A DNA stretch of 37,611 bases from UBA12158 sp035562735 (GCA_035562735.1 DATMWB010000010.1:1-37611); one strand, 5' to 3'; shown: positions 7,032 through 15,129, counted from the stretch's first letter. The notes: generated by a model not told the origin, from the sequence alone. Made by a program: numbers and translations.

Positions 7032-9146
7032 ATGACTCAAAACAATCTCCTCAGCCTAATTAAAAATGGTTTTACCTCCTTAAGCGTCGATCAACAATAC
7101 AAGGACGCAGCTCTAATTCATCTTGAAAAGTGGTTAACAGAACCGGAATTTGCCGATTTTGTACCGCAAATCGAATACTTGGTCGAAAATTCAAAATGGG
7201 ATATGATCCTAGATTGTTTTTATCAGATTATTCCTTTTGGTACAGGTGGTCGACGTGGTCTAGTTGGTATCGGACCAAATCGTATCAATTCTTGGACTAT
7301 ACAGGCTTCAGCCCAAGGCCATTCCCAGTATCTGATGGAAAAATATGGTGAAGACGCCAAAAGCCGCGGTGTTGTTATTGCCTATGATGTCAGAGAATAT
7401 CTAAAAGAAGGGGAGTATGATAATTCTCGATTAAACCCTGTTTTTGGACTTAATTGTAAAAAATTAGCCGAGCAAGCAGCTTCGGTTTATGCTGCCAATG
7501 GTCTGACGGTTTGGTTCTTTAATTCCTTTGCTAGTACTCCCGAATTATCTTTTTGTGTTCGCGAATTAAAGGCTGTTGCTGGCGATATGGTTAGTGCCAG
7601 TCACAATCCTCCAGAATATAATGGTAAAAAAGTAGTTGATGAGACGGGAGGTCAACTAATCCCTCCCCACGATCAAGAGCTGGTTGATGTCGTTGTCAAT
7701 GAAGTTAAGGAGATAAAAAGACTTGATTTTAATGAAGCTCAAGAAAAAGGTTTAATAAAAACTATTTTACCTGAGGTCAGACAAGCTTATATCAAAGCTG
7801 CAGCCTCTACTTCTATTTCTAATTATCGCGGCGTCAACATTTTATACAGCCCTTTTCATGGCACTAGTTACACCTCTGTTCCTGTAGTTTTAAAATCTTT
7901 GGGTTTCAATGTTACTGTCGATGAAGTTTCCGGAAAACCAGATCCAAAATTTTCTTCAATAACATTTAATATACCCAATCCTGAGGTAGAAGAATCATAT
8001 TTAAATTTATTAAAACCAGCTGAAAATATTGGTGCCGACATTATCTTGGTTGCTGACCCCGATGGTGATCGCATAGGTTTAATGTCAAAGGAAAAAGAAG
8101 GCTGGCACTTTTTTAATGGAAATGAAATCTTTGTCCTGATTACCTCTCACTTGCTTGAAGAAATGAAAGCAAAATCAAGTTTGAATTCCAATAAAGTTGT
8201 CATAAAAACCTTAGTTACCACTAATTTAATTTCTGTCCTAGCCAAAGAATATGGTGTTCAAATTATTGGTAATCTCTTGGTTGGTATTAAATATATTGGA
8301 AGTGAAATAAACAAGTTAGAGCAAGCCGGTAGAATTCAAGATTTCTTAATTGGTGGTGAAGAAAGTCACGGTTCTCTTGCAGGAAATTATGTTCGTGACA
8401 AGGATTCATGTGTTCCAGCGATTCTTCTCTCTGAACTAGCATCAAAATTAAAGTCAGAGAACAAAACCCTAAAGGAATATCTTGATGATATCTACCTAAA
8501 ATTCGGTTATTTTAGAAACTATCTTACTGAAATTCGTCTTCCTGGTGCCGAGGGTATGACAGAAATGGCCAAAATACAGCAAAAACTAAGAACTGAACCT
8601 CCAAAATCTTTCGGAAATTATCTCGTTGAGTCTATAAAAGACGAGTGGTTTGGGACTCCCTTTCTTTCAGAAACTGATAAAGTATCTCGCAATGTTTTGA
8701 CCTTTAGTTTAAAAGCGACTGATGATATGACCAACAGCATTATCGTTACCGTTAGACCCTCTGGAACTGAACCAAAGACCAAAATGTATATTGAAATTGG
8801 TCGAAAAAGTATTGGCCAAGGCGATATAAATTTAGAAAAACAAAAGACCGATGTCATTAGAGAAGATATTGAAAAGTCAGTAATTAAATATTGCTACAAA
8901 CTTATTGGCATTGATTTTCCAGACCGAGCTTTCTTGCTTTTTTGGCAGTTGGCCGCCCAAGAAAAAATGAAATATTTTGACATTGAGCCTCAAATAGAGG
9001 CTTTGACATCCATCTCTGATCCAACAAAAAGACAGGCTGAATTAAACTCTATATTAAAATGTTTCGGTAGCGACCCAATTACAAAAATTGATCGTGCTTT
9101 CAAAGCAAAAAACAAAGTTGGTATCCTAGAATATCTTTCTTTGTAA
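7032..9146 (+). CDS. Phosphoglucomutase/phosphomannomutase-family enzyme with C-terminal extension
   Basis: An alpha-D-phosphohexomutase, interconverting sugar 1- and 6-phosphates to feed glycolysis or nucleotide-sugar synthesis. All four active-site elements are present: the phosphoserine loop VSASHNP with Ser190, the metal loop DPDGDR (342-347), the sugar loop GGEESHG (441-447) and the phosphate loop RPSGTEPK (from Arg575). The N-terminal FGTGGRRG motif is the phospho-sugar mutase type related to PGM2. At 704 residues it is much longer than usual, because about 110 residues of alpha-helical sequence of unknown function follow the last domain. The ATG at 7032 is preferred over a TTG two codons upstream. 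The mutarotase follows 13 bases later, probably in the same operon. Confidence 0.92.
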   Translation: MTQNNLLSLIKNGFTSLSVDQQYKDAALIHLEKWLTEPEFADFVPQIEYLVENSKWDMILDCFYQIIPFGTGGRRGLVGIGPNRINSWTIQASAQGHSQYLMEKYGEDAKSRGVVIAYDVREYLKEGEYDNSRLNPVFGLNCKKLAEQAASVYAANGLTVWFFNSFASTPELSFCVRELKAVAGDMVSASHNPPEYNGKKVVDETGGQLIPPHDQELVDVVVNEVKEIKRLDFNEAQEKGLIKTILPEVRQAYIKAAASTSISNYRGVNILYSPFHGTSYTSVPVVLKSLGFNVTVDEVSGKPDPKFSSITFNIPNPEVEESYLNLLKPAENIGADIILVADPDGDRIGLMSKEKEGWHFFNGNEIFVLITSHLLEEMKAKSSLNSNKVVIKTLVTTNLISVLAKEYGVQIIGNLLVGIKYIGSEINKLEQAGRIQDFLIGGEESHGSLAGNYVRDKDSCVPAILLSELASKLKSENKTLKEYLDDIYLKFGYFRNYLTEIRLPGAEGMTEMAKIQQKLRTEPPKSFGNYLVESIKDEWFGTPFLSETDKVSRNVLTFSLKATDDMTNSIIVTVRPSGTEPKTKMYIEIGRKSIGQGDINLEKQKTDVIREDIEKSVIKYCYKLIGIDFPDRAFLLFWQLAAQEKMKYFDIEPQIEALTSISDPTKRQAELNSILKCFGSDPITKIDRAFKAKNKVGILEYLSL

Positions 9147-9159
9147 ACCTGTATTAAAT

Positions 9160-9888
9160 ATGGCCAATATAAAACTTTCTCCATTTGGGGCATATCTTAC
9201 ATCGTGGACCATTGATGGTAGGGAAGTTTTATATCAAGGCAGTGAATTAAAACGCACTGGCATTCCGCTTTTATTTCCCAATTTTGATTTTGGACCACCA
9301 TTGCCAAATCACGGTTTTGGCCGAATCTCCAATTGGCAAGTTATAAAAAATTTTTCAAACAGTTGTCATCTACGCTTGACTGATGGAGATATATCATCGG
9401 AATACAGGGAAATTTACCCATACAAATTTATTGCTGATTTAAAAATCTCCGCAAATAATAACCAACTAGACTATTATCTCGAAGTTAAAAACTTGAGTCC
9501 TCAAAACCTGCCACTTTCCCCTGGTCTTCATCCTTATTGGCCGGTAAAGCACGACAAAAAAACTAATGTAAAAATTAAAAATTTTCCCGAATTTAATCCC
9601 ACTGTAATCAACTGGAACAAAAATCCACCAAATTATAATTATTCCTTCTCGGGTTATTTTGAAGTAGATTTTCCTGATTATCAATTAAGTATCAGGGAGG
9701 TAGACGAAGGCAATGTCAATTTTCACAATCTTCAAATTTGGTCTCAAAACACATCTATGCCTGACTACAATTTCATTTGTTTCGAACCAGTTTGTAGACC
9801 ACAAAACGGTATAAATACCAACCCAATTTTAGTTCCCCCCAACAAAACAGAAAAATTTCATTTAATTTTTGAAGTTACTTTTCAGTAA
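9160..9888 (+). CDS. Aldose 1-epimerase/hexose mutarotase family protein
   Basis: A 242-residue galactose-mutarotase-like beta-sandwich protein. Family landmarks are GAYLTSW near the N terminus, GIPLLFPNFDFGPPLPNHGFGR with the conserved histidine, a second histidine in GLHPYWPV, and an acidic C-terminal segment CFEPVCRP. It would catalyse anomer exchange of a hexose or hexose phosphate. Its place 13 bases after the phosphohexomutase suggests it supplies or removes the right anomer for that enzyme. It is shorter than classic GalM (about 340) and nearer to the YeaD-type or LacX-type proteins. Its 3' end overlaps pyrH by 14 bases in convergent orientation. Confidence 0.82.
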   Translation: MANIKLSPFGAYLTSWTIDGREVLYQGSELKRTGIPLLFPNFDFGPPLPNHGFGRISNWQVIKNFSNSCHLRLTDGDISSEYREIYPYKFIADLKISANNNQLDYYLEVKNLSPQNLPLSPGLHPYWPVKHDKKTNVKIKNFPEFNPTVINWNKNPPNYNYSFSGYFEVDFPDYQLSIREVDEGNVNFHNLQIWSQNTSMPDYNFICFEPVCRPQNGINTNPILVPPNKTEKFHLIFEVTFQ

Positions 9889-10594
9889 TCAAGGTTCCAA
9901 TCTTTTCTCCGGTTATTATTTTTTCTAAGTTACTTAAGTTGTCAGCATCAAAAACAATGATCGGTATTTTTTCATGTTGACACAGTGCAAAAGCAGTTGC
10001 ATCCATTACCATCAAACCCTGTTCTAAGGCATATTGATATGTTAATGTCTCAAATTTTTTAGCACAATTATTCTTTTTTGGATCACAATCGTAAACTCCA
10101 TCAACGTTGCTTCCCTTAATTACCACATCACATTGTAGTTCAGTTGCTTTTAGAGCGGCCGCAGAGTCGGTGGTAAAAAAGGGATTTCCTGTTCCTCCAG
10201 CCAGTATTACTATTCTTCCTTTATCCAAATGTCGTATTGCTCTTCGTCTGATAAATGGTTCACACACTGATGTTACATTTATAGCCGACATCAACCTAGT
10301 TTCACCACCGAGTCTTTCGATTTCTCCCTGTAGTGCAAGACAATTTATTATTGTTGCCAACATTCCCATATAGTCAGCTTGAGCCCTATCAAAATCACGT
10401 GCTTCAATCATTCTCCCTCTAAATATATTTCCAGCCCCAATAACTATTGCCAAATCAATTGGGTATTTACTCTTCAGACTGATTAAACAACGGGCCACTT
10501 TTTCCACAGCTTTAAAGTCGATTCCATTCTTTTTGTTATCACTAAACAACTCACCACTTAGCTTAAGCAAGATTCTCTTATATCTTAAATTCAT
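9875..10594 (-). CDS. pyrH: UMP kinase
   Basis: A 239-residue bacterial UMP kinase of the amino acid kinase fold, phosphorylating UMP to UDP in pyrimidine nucleotide synthesis. Motifs: KRILLKLSGE at the N terminus, VIGAGNIFRGR for phosphate binding, DYMGMLATIINCLALQ for the UMP site, and LAGGTGNPFFTTDSAAALKA. The length is normal. It is divergent from the LCP gene across only 27 bases, with its -10 box overlapping the opposing one. Its usual partner frr is not adjacent. The 3' end overlaps the mutarotase gene by 14 bases. Confidence 0.97.
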   Translation of the reverse strand: MNLRYKRILLKLSGELFSDNKKNGIDFKAVEKVARCLISLKSKYPIDLAIVIGAGNIFRGRMIEARDFDRAQADYMGMLATIINCLALQGEIERLGGETRLMSAINVTSVCEPFIRRRAIRHLDKGRIVILAGGTGNPFFTTDSAAALKATELQCDVVIKGSNVDGVYDCDPKKNNCAKKFETLTYQYALEQGLMVMDATAFALCQHEKIPIIVFDADNLSNLEKIITGEKIGTLITEK

Positions 10595-10606
10595 GGTCTT
10601 TTGTAG

Positions 10607-10614
10607 TTTATACT
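10607..10614. promoter_or_regulatory. Face-to-face -10 boxes of pyrH and the LCP gene
   Basis: On the minus strand TATAAA (10612-10607) lies 12 bases before pyrH. On the plus strand TATACT (10609-10614) lies seven bases before the LCP ATG. The two hexamers share four base pairs inside a 27-bp intergenic region, so two polymerases could not bind at once. Confidence 0.5.
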
Positions 10615-10621
10615 AAATCAC

Positions 10622-11728
10622 ATGAAATGGAAACAAGTTTTCATATTTATTTTTCTTGTCTCACTCTTTCCCATTGGAACCTATTTCTATTTCCAAAACC
10701 GATATCAGCAGATTGTGGTAATCAAAAATCAAAAGGTAAGTATTAGTCCCACCGCCACTCCAACCCCTGATCCTAATCGCGATTTTTCAATTTTACTTCT
10801 CGGTTACGCCGGTGCCAATCATGATGGAGGTTTTTTAACAGATTCAATAATTCTTGCAAGGGTTAGTCCAAAACTCGAAAAAATCGATTTAATCTCCCTT
10901 CCTCGAGATCTTTGGGTCGAAATTCCAGTAAGTACCTCTTCTGGCTTATCAGCAAAATTAAATTATGCGTATGCAGTTGGTATTAGTGATAAAAAGTTTC
11001 CCGATAAAGCAATAGAATTTACAGGAAAAGCAGGTGGTGGGGAGATGAGCAAATTTGTTGTTTCAAAAATTACTGGGATAATTCCAGATTATTTTTTTGC
11101 CCTTGATTTTACCGCATTTACCAAGGTGGTAGATCAGCTTGGTGGACTTGATATTCAGATAACAAACACTTTTGATGATGAATTTTATCCCCTTGAAATT
11201 GGTACTACAGATTTATGTGGAAAAAGTGAAGAAGAAATTATTGCAATTACTGCCACTATGTCTGGGGACAAATTGGATCAGCAATTTTCTTGTCGTTATG
11301 AACACTTACATTTTGACAAAGGCTTAGTCCATATGGATGGCACAACAGCTTTAAAATTTGCTCGGTCACGTCATTCAAAAACAGATGGTGGTGATTTTAA
11401 TAGGTCCCAGCGCCAACGACAAGTACTTGAAGCAGTAAAAGAAAAAATAATTTCTCTAAATTTCTTTAGTAAAATTATTCCCATAATTACCACTTTAAGT
11501 TATCACCTAACCACAGATATGGATGTAAAAACCATGGAGTCACTTCTAGTTCGATCCCAAGAATTTTCCAACTATAAAATATATTCACTAGCTATTACTG
11601 ACAAAAATTTTTTAAAGATGGGTACGAGTAGTAATCGACAATCAATTCTGATTCCCCAATTAGGCGAAGGCAACTTTACAGATATTCAAAATTTTATTAA
11701 AAATTCTGATTTAGGTAGTACCAACTGA
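10622..11728 (+). CDS. LytR-CpsA-Psr (LCP) family protein
   Basis: A 368-residue membrane-anchored LCP protein, the family that transfers undecaprenyl-linked glycopolymers onto peptidoglycan. It has one N-terminal transmembrane segment (about residues 5-25), a short Thr/Pro linker (SPTATPTPDP) leading outside the cell, and the LCP domain. Signatures: FSILLLGYAG, DSIILARVSPKLEKIDLISLPRDLWV with the conserved SLPRD, and a late LKFARSRHSKTDGGDFNRSQRQRQVL with the arginines that bind pyrophosphate. It starts seven bases after a -10 box. Its last 18 bases overlap the convergent Thr/Pro-rich gene. Confidence 0.93.
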   Translation: MKWKQVFIFIFLVSLFPIGTYFYFQNRYQQIVVIKNQKVSISPTATPTPDPNRDFSILLLGYAGANHDGGFLTDSIILARVSPKLEKIDLISLPRDLWVEIPVSTSSGLSAKLNYAYAVGISDKKFPDKAIEFTGKAGGGEMSKFVVSKITGIIPDYFFALDFTAFTKVVDQLGGLDIQITNTFDDEFYPLEIGTTDLCGKSEEEIIAITATMSGDKLDQQFSCRYEHLHFDKGLVHMDGTTALKFARSRHSKTDGGDFNRSQRQRQVLEAVKEKIISLNFFSKIIPIITTLSYHLTTDMDVKTMESLLVRSQEFSNYKIYSLAITDKNFLKMGTSSNRQSILIPQLGEGNFTDIQNFIKNSDLGSTN

Positions 11729-12136
11729 TGTTGGGGTCAGTGATGTTGTTGGAGTTGGAGATGCTGGTACTGGCGTATTAGTTGGGGTTGGTGAGTTTGT
11801 GGGTGAAGGAGTGTTGGTTGGTCCAGGTGTTGGTGTAATAGTTGGAGTCGGAGTACTACTAGGTGCTGGGGTGTTTGTGGCCTTTGGTGTTGGGGTGACT
11901 GAAGGTGAAGGTTCAGGAGTAGGTGTTGGGAAGTCAGTTGGTGTTGGTCCCTCTGTTGGAGTTATCGATGGTTCAACTTCTGTAATAGAATCAGCCTTAA
12001 TTTCCAACATATCATTATTCTTGTTTTTATTTTGATATAAAATCAATCCTAGAACATTAATTAAAACAAAAGCTCCAGCGGCAAGGGCATAGTAAATATT
12101 TTTTGGATCACTTTTAAATTTTTCAATTAAATTCAT
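11711..12136 (-). CDS. Membrane-anchored Thr/Pro-rich repeat protein
   Basis: A 141-residue protein with a short basic N terminus, one transmembrane helix (about residues 16-34, YALAAGAFVLINVLGLILY), a short charged linker, and about 85 residues almost entirely of Thr, Pro, Ser and Ala in TPTP-like repeats. The tail would be extracellular, extended and possibly O-glycosylated. Such tails are common in Microgenomates surface proteins as linkers, but here no folded domain follows, so it may be a surface spacer or a remnant of a longer protein. An extended -10 box (TGTTAAAAT) lies seven bases before the ATG. Confidence 0.75.
   Translation of the reverse strand: MNLIEKFKSDPKNIYYALAAGAFVLINVLGLILYQNKNKNNDMLEIKADSITEVEPSITPTEGPTPTDFPTPTPEPSPSVTPTPKATNTPAPSSTPTPTITPTPGPTNTPSPTNSPTPTNTPVPASPTPTTSLTPTSVGTT
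11730..11965. repeat. Low-complexity Thr/Pro codon repeat tract
   Basis: The plus strand is almost pure G and T with scattered A (GGTGTTGG, GTTGGAGT and variants), from degenerate Thr-Pro codon repeats on the minus strand. It is prone to slippage and to length differences between strains. Confidence 0.75.
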
Positions 12137-12143
12137 AAGCTCT

Positions 12144-12149
12144 ATTTTA
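12144..12149 (-). promoter_or_regulatory. Extended -10 box of the Thr/Pro-rich protein gene
   Basis: TGTTAAAAT on the minus strand; TAAAAT ends seven bases before the ATG at 12136. Confidence 0.55.
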
Positions 12150-12159
12150 ACATTGGCAG

Positions 12160-12165
12160 TATAAT
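12160..12165 (+). promoter_or_regulatory. -10 box of the Nudix/M29 operon
   Basis: A perfect TATAAT, six bases before the ATG at 12172. The 35-bp gap thus holds two divergent -10 boxes. Confidence 0.6.
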
Positions 12166-12171
12166 AAGTTC

Positions 12172-12714
12172 ATGAATTCAAAGTGGAAAACATTATCTTC
12201 AAAAATTGACTATCAAAATAAGTGGATAAAGGTTATGAAAAATGTGATTCATAATTCAGAAAACAAAATTCAGAGTGATTTTGTTTATGTTTCACTCAAC
12301 ACTTTTGTAAAAGTGATTGCTGTAAATACTAAGGGGGAAATTGCTCTCATAAACAATTTTCGCTATATAACTCAACGGGATTTTTTAGAATTACCAGCAG
12401 GTGGTATTGAAGAGAGTGAGGACATTCTTATTGCTGGCCTCAGAGAACTTAAAGAAGAAACTGGAATTATTGCAAAAAATATAAAAATAATTGGTGAATT
12501 TTATACAACCAACGGTATATCAGACCAAAAAGGTTACGCCTTATTAGCTACTGATTTAAAACTTGGAAAATCTAGCTTAGACACTTTCGAAGAAATTGAT
12601 CCAGTTAAATTTTATTCAGTTGCAAAAATAAAAGAACTAATTGCACAAAATACCATAAAAGACGGACCAAGTATGACAGTTATTTCAATGTACTTTTCAC
12701 AAAATGGAATATAA
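12172..12714 (+). CDS. Nudix hydrolase, ADP-ribose pyrophosphatase-like
   Basis: A 180-residue Nudix enzyme. The Nudix box fits GX5EX7REUXEEXGU exactly (GGIEESE, then REL KEETGI, around residues 79-101). Before it comes ALINNFRY and ELPAGG, the pattern of ADP-ribose pyrophosphatases (NudF type), which cut ADP-ribose to AMP and ribose 5-phosphate. The N terminus (WKTLSSKIDYQNKWIKV) also fits that subgroup. The substrate is inferred, not shown. The gene overlaps the following M29 peptidase by 11 bases, so they form one operon with coupled translation. Confidence 0.88.
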   Translation: MNSKWKTLSSKIDYQNKWIKVMKNVIHNSENKIQSDFVYVSLNTFVKVIAVNTKGEIALINNFRYITQRDFLELPAGGIEESEDILIAGLRELKEETGIIAKNIKIIGEFYTTNGISDQKGYALLATDLKLGKSSLDTFEEIDPVKFYSVAKIKELIAQNTIKDGPSMTVISMYFSQNGI

Positions 12715-13906
12715 ACCAGAACAAAAAATATTAGACAATTATGCCGATCTGTTGGTAAATTATGCCTTAAATAATGGCAAGGGGATTAAGTCTGGTGAAG
12801 TGGTGTTCATTCAGGCTCAAGAATGTTCAAAACCTTTATTATTAGCTCTTTATAAAACTGTATTAAAAGCAAAAGCTCATCCAATAATCCAATATCTTCC
12901 TGATGAATTTGAAAAAGAATTTTTCTCTCTGGCTGACTCTTCTCAATTAGATTTTTTCCCCTCACATTTTTTAAAGGGGAAGGTTAAAGAGGCTGATCAT
13001 TTTATAACCATAATTGCTGAGACCGACAAACACGAGCTTGAAGGCATTGATCCTCAAAAAATAATGCAAAGAAATTTATCTCTAAAACCCTATTTAGATT
13101 GGAGACACAAAAAAGAATCACAACACAAATTTTCCTGGACATTGGGTCTTTATCCCACCCCAGCTATGGCCGCAGAAGCTGGTATGTCGCTAAAAAATTG
13201 TTGGCAACAAGTCATAAAAGCTTGTTATCTAGATGATGTTTCACCAGTGAACAAGTGGCAAGAGATTCAAAAAAATATAAATATTCTTCGCCAAAAATTA
13301 AATAAATTACCTGTCGACTATTTTCATATTGAATCGAAAAATACCGATTTAATTGTTGGTGTTGATAAAAATCGACAGTGGTTAGGTGGCGATGGTTGCA
13401 ATATTCCCTCATTTGAAATATTTATTTCTCCTGATTGGCGTCGCACCCAGGGTCATATCTCTTTTGATATGCCACTGTATCGATATGGCAATGAAATACG
13501 CGACATATATTTAGAATTCAAAGATGGTTATGTCATAAAATCTACTGCCTCAAAAGGGGAGAATGTCTTAAAAAAAATGATTGCCACCAAAAATGCTGAC
13601 AAAATTGGGGAGTTTTCATTAACCGACAAAAGATTTTCTAAAATCAATAAATTTATGGCCGAAACTTTATACGATGAAAATTTTGGTGGTAAATACGGCA
13701 ACACCCATATTGCTCTTGGTGCTTCTTTTCATGAATCTTATTATAAAAATCCTGCTAAAATTACTGACGAAAAATGGAATGAAATTGGTTTTAATGATTC
13801 TGTAATTCACACCGATATCATTGCTACGACAGATCGTACTGTAACCGCTCATCTTAATGATGGCTCAAGCAAAGTAATTTATAAGAACGGTATCTTTGTA
13901 CTCTAA
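12704..13906 (+). CDS. Aminopeptidase, peptidase family M29
   Basis: A 400-residue metallo-aminopeptidase of the AmpS/AmpT type (thermophilic aminopeptidase family). The N-terminal domain starts with YADLLVNYALNNGKGIKSGEVVFIQA, typical of M29. The C-terminal catalytic domain shows GNTHIALGASFHESY and IHTDIIATTDRTV, which hold the histidine, tyrosine and aspartate metal ligands. M29 enzymes are cytoplasmic dimers with two cobalt or zinc ions that remove N-terminal residues from peptides, which fits a peptide-scavenging life. The length is as expected. The start overlaps the Nudix gene by 11 bases. Confidence 0.9.
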   Translation: MEYKPEQKILDNYADLLVNYALNNGKGIKSGEVVFIQAQECSKPLLLALYKTVLKAKAHPIIQYLPDEFEKEFFSLADSSQLDFFPSHFLKGKVKEADHFITIIAETDKHELEGIDPQKIMQRNLSLKPYLDWRHKKESQHKFSWTLGLYPTPAMAAEAGMSLKNCWQQVIKACYLDDVSPVNKWQEIQKNINILRQKLNKLPVDYFHIESKNTDLIVGVDKNRQWLGGDGCNIPSFEIFISPDWRRTQGHISFDMPLYRYGNEIRDIYLEFKDGYVIKSTASKGENVLKKMIATKNADKIGEFSLTDKRFSKINKFMAETLYDENFGGKYGNTHIALGASFHESYYKNPAKITDEKWNEIGFNDSVIHTDIIATTDRTVTAHLNDGSSKVIYKNGIFVL

Positions 13907-13908
13907 TG

Positions 13909-13914
13909 TATAAT
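13909..13914 (+). promoter_or_regulatory. -10 box of the FKBP gene
   Basis: TATAAT directly preceded by TG, eight bases before the ATG at 13923 and three bases after the M29 stop. Confidence 0.6.
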
Positions 13915-13922
13915 CACTTTAT

Positions 13923-14249
13923 ATGGCAAATCTAATAATTGAAGATATTGTTATTGGAAGTGGTTTAGAGGTAAAAAAAGGTGATGGAGTATCCATGCAT
14001 TACTCTGGAACTCTTGAAGACGGTAAGAAGTTTGATTCATCCTACGACCGAGGTCAACCTTTTGAAACAGAAATTGGGGTTGGTCAAGTAATAAAAGGTT
14101 GGGATGAGGGTGTCCCTGGTATGAAAATTGGTGGCAAGAGAAGATTAACTATTCCCTATGACATGGCCTATGGTGAAAGAGGAATTCCAGGAGTAATTCC
14201 TCCAAAGGCAACCTTAACTTTTGAAGTTGAATTACTGGACATAAAATAA
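13923..14249 (+). CDS. FKBP-type peptidyl-prolyl cis-trans isomerase
   Basis: A 108-residue single-domain FKBP, the minimal size for the fold, catalysing proline isomerisation during protein folding. Recognisable elements: VSMHYSGTLEDGKKFDSS, GQPFETEIGVGQVIKGWDEGVPGMKIGGKRRLTIP, and AYGERGIPGVIPPKATLTFEVELLDI. The active-site Tyr, Asp, Phe and Trp are all present. There is no signal peptide, so it is cytoplasmic. It has its own -10 box and is followed by a 38-aa frame and ssb on the same strand. Confidence 0.96.
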   Translation: MANLIIEDIVIGSGLEVKKGDGVSMHYSGTLEDGKKFDSSYDRGQPFETEIGVGQVIKGWDEGVPGMKIGGKRRLTIPYDMAYGERGIPGVIPPKATLTFEVELLDIK

Positions 14250-14252
14250 ACA

Positions 14253-14369
14253 ATGAGTAAAACATTAAAAAAAATAGATGACGTCAAGGAAACAGTCGAT
14301 AGTATTCGATCATCTGTTGACTGGCTAAAAGATTTAGTTGATTGGATTAAAAGTTTATTTAATAAATAA
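14253..14369 (+). CDS. Microprotein (38 aa), amphipathic helix
   Basis: A 38-codon frame that fills the gap between the FKBP stop (3 bases upstream) and the ssb start (4 bases downstream). It begins MSKTLKKIDDVKETVDSIR and ends WLKDLVDWIKSLFNK. The spacing of Val, Ile, Leu and Trp every three or four residues predicts one amphipathic helix with a Trp/Phe-rich C-terminal half, which could lie on a membrane or bind a protein partner. There is no Shine-Dalgarno sequence, and it would be read from the FKBP transcript. I know no family for it. The exact fit in the gap and the non-random residue pattern favour a real gene. Confidence 0.5.
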   Translation: MSKTLKKIDDVKETVDSIRSSVDWLKDLVDWIKSLFNK

Positions 14370-14373
14370 AAAT

Positions 14374-14805
14374 ATGGCATTTAGTATAAATATGGCCGTA
14401 ATAACCGGCAATGTTACAAGAGACCCTGAATTAAGATATACCCCATCAGGCTCAGCAGTTTGTAGCTTTGGAGTAGCTACCAATCATTCAATAAAAAGAG
14501 ATGATCAGTGGACAGATATTCCCACTTTTCACAACATTATTGTTTGGGGAAAGCAAGCCGAGTACATTAGTAATACTGTCAAAAAGGGTATGAAAGTTTC
14601 CCTTACTGGTCGTATTGACAATCGTCAATATGATGCCAAAGATGGAACAAAGAAATATATTAGTGAAATTGTTGCCGAGACTGTTATCCCTTTTACTGAA
14701 CGACGTAATGCAGATGAATCTTCCTCTTCAGAACAACAGTTGGAAAGCACACCAGTCGAAGATAAAGTAGAGGATATTGTCATCCCCGACGAAATGCCAT
14801 TCTAA
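14374..14805 (+). CDS. ssb: Single-stranded DNA-binding protein
   Basis: A 143-residue SSB that protects single-stranded DNA and recruits repair and replication proteins. The OB fold carries MAVITGNVTRDPELRYTPSG, FHNIIVWGKQAEYI and KGMKVSLTGRIDNRQY. A linker rich in Ser, Glu and Gln precedes the acidic tip, which ends DEMPF, a variant of the usual DDIPF. The frame is open further upstream to 14338, but that would overlap the 38-aa gene. The ATG at 14374 gives MAFSIN before MAVITG, as in other SSBs. Confidence 0.95.
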   Translation: MAFSINMAVITGNVTRDPELRYTPSGSAVCSFGVATNHSIKRDDQWTDIPTFHNIIVWGKQAEYISNTVKKGMKVSLTGRIDNRQYDAKDGTKKYISEIVAETVIPFTERRNADESSSSEQQLESTPVEDKVEDIVIPDEMPF

Positions 14806-14806
14806 T

Positions 14807-15079
14807 TTAGATTTCCTCTACCCAACCAGCTCCAGCACCTTCAGGCCAGCTTTTATTTAATCTGCTATCAAAGTTATGGTGACCCCTTGCTTGGCTAGCT
14901 GGTATTGAAGCTCTGTATTCTATTTCAGTATATTTTTCTTTTGGGGTAACTCGTCGCTCAAAAGTTCCTCCCTGCTCCGTCAAAATTTCTGAGACTTTTG
15001 CATTTCTTGCATCAAATTCTTTCATTTCATGTAAGTCCAACCTTAACCCCACTGAAATTCTAACTTGTCTTTCTGCCAT
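14807..15079 (-). CDS. Hypothetical protein (90 aa)
   Basis: A 90-residue frame between the convergent ssb (one base between the two stops) and the divergent Nudix gene. The first half contains alternating charged and hydrophobic residues (RQVRISVGLRLDLHEMKEF, FERRVTPKEKYTEIEYRASI). The second half is polar with HHNFDSRLNKSWPEGAGAGWVEE. There is no signal peptide or membrane segment. I do not recognise the family. The tight placement and the use of frequent codons support a real gene. Confidence 0.55.
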   Translation of the reverse strand: MAERQVRISVGLRLDLHEMKEFDARNAKVSEILTEQGGTFERRVTPKEKYTEIEYRASIPASQARGHHNFDSRLNKSWPEGAGAGWVEEI

Positions 15080-15116
15080 ATTTAATGTTCATACTGTAAC
15101 ACAACAAAATCAGTGT

Positions 15117-15122
15117 TAAAAT
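15117..15122 (+). promoter_or_regulatory. Extended -10 box of the Nudix gene at 15130
   Basis: TGTTAAAAT; the hexamer overlaps an ATG at 15121 and ends seven bases before the ATG at 15130. A transcript from it would begin downstream of the first ATG, so it decides the start. Confidence 0.55.
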
Positions 15123-15129
15123 GGGGAAA

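Noticed and set aside
11799..12035. Gly/Val-rich plus-strand reading frame
   Set aside because: It is the complement of the Thr/Pro codon repeats and has no independent support.
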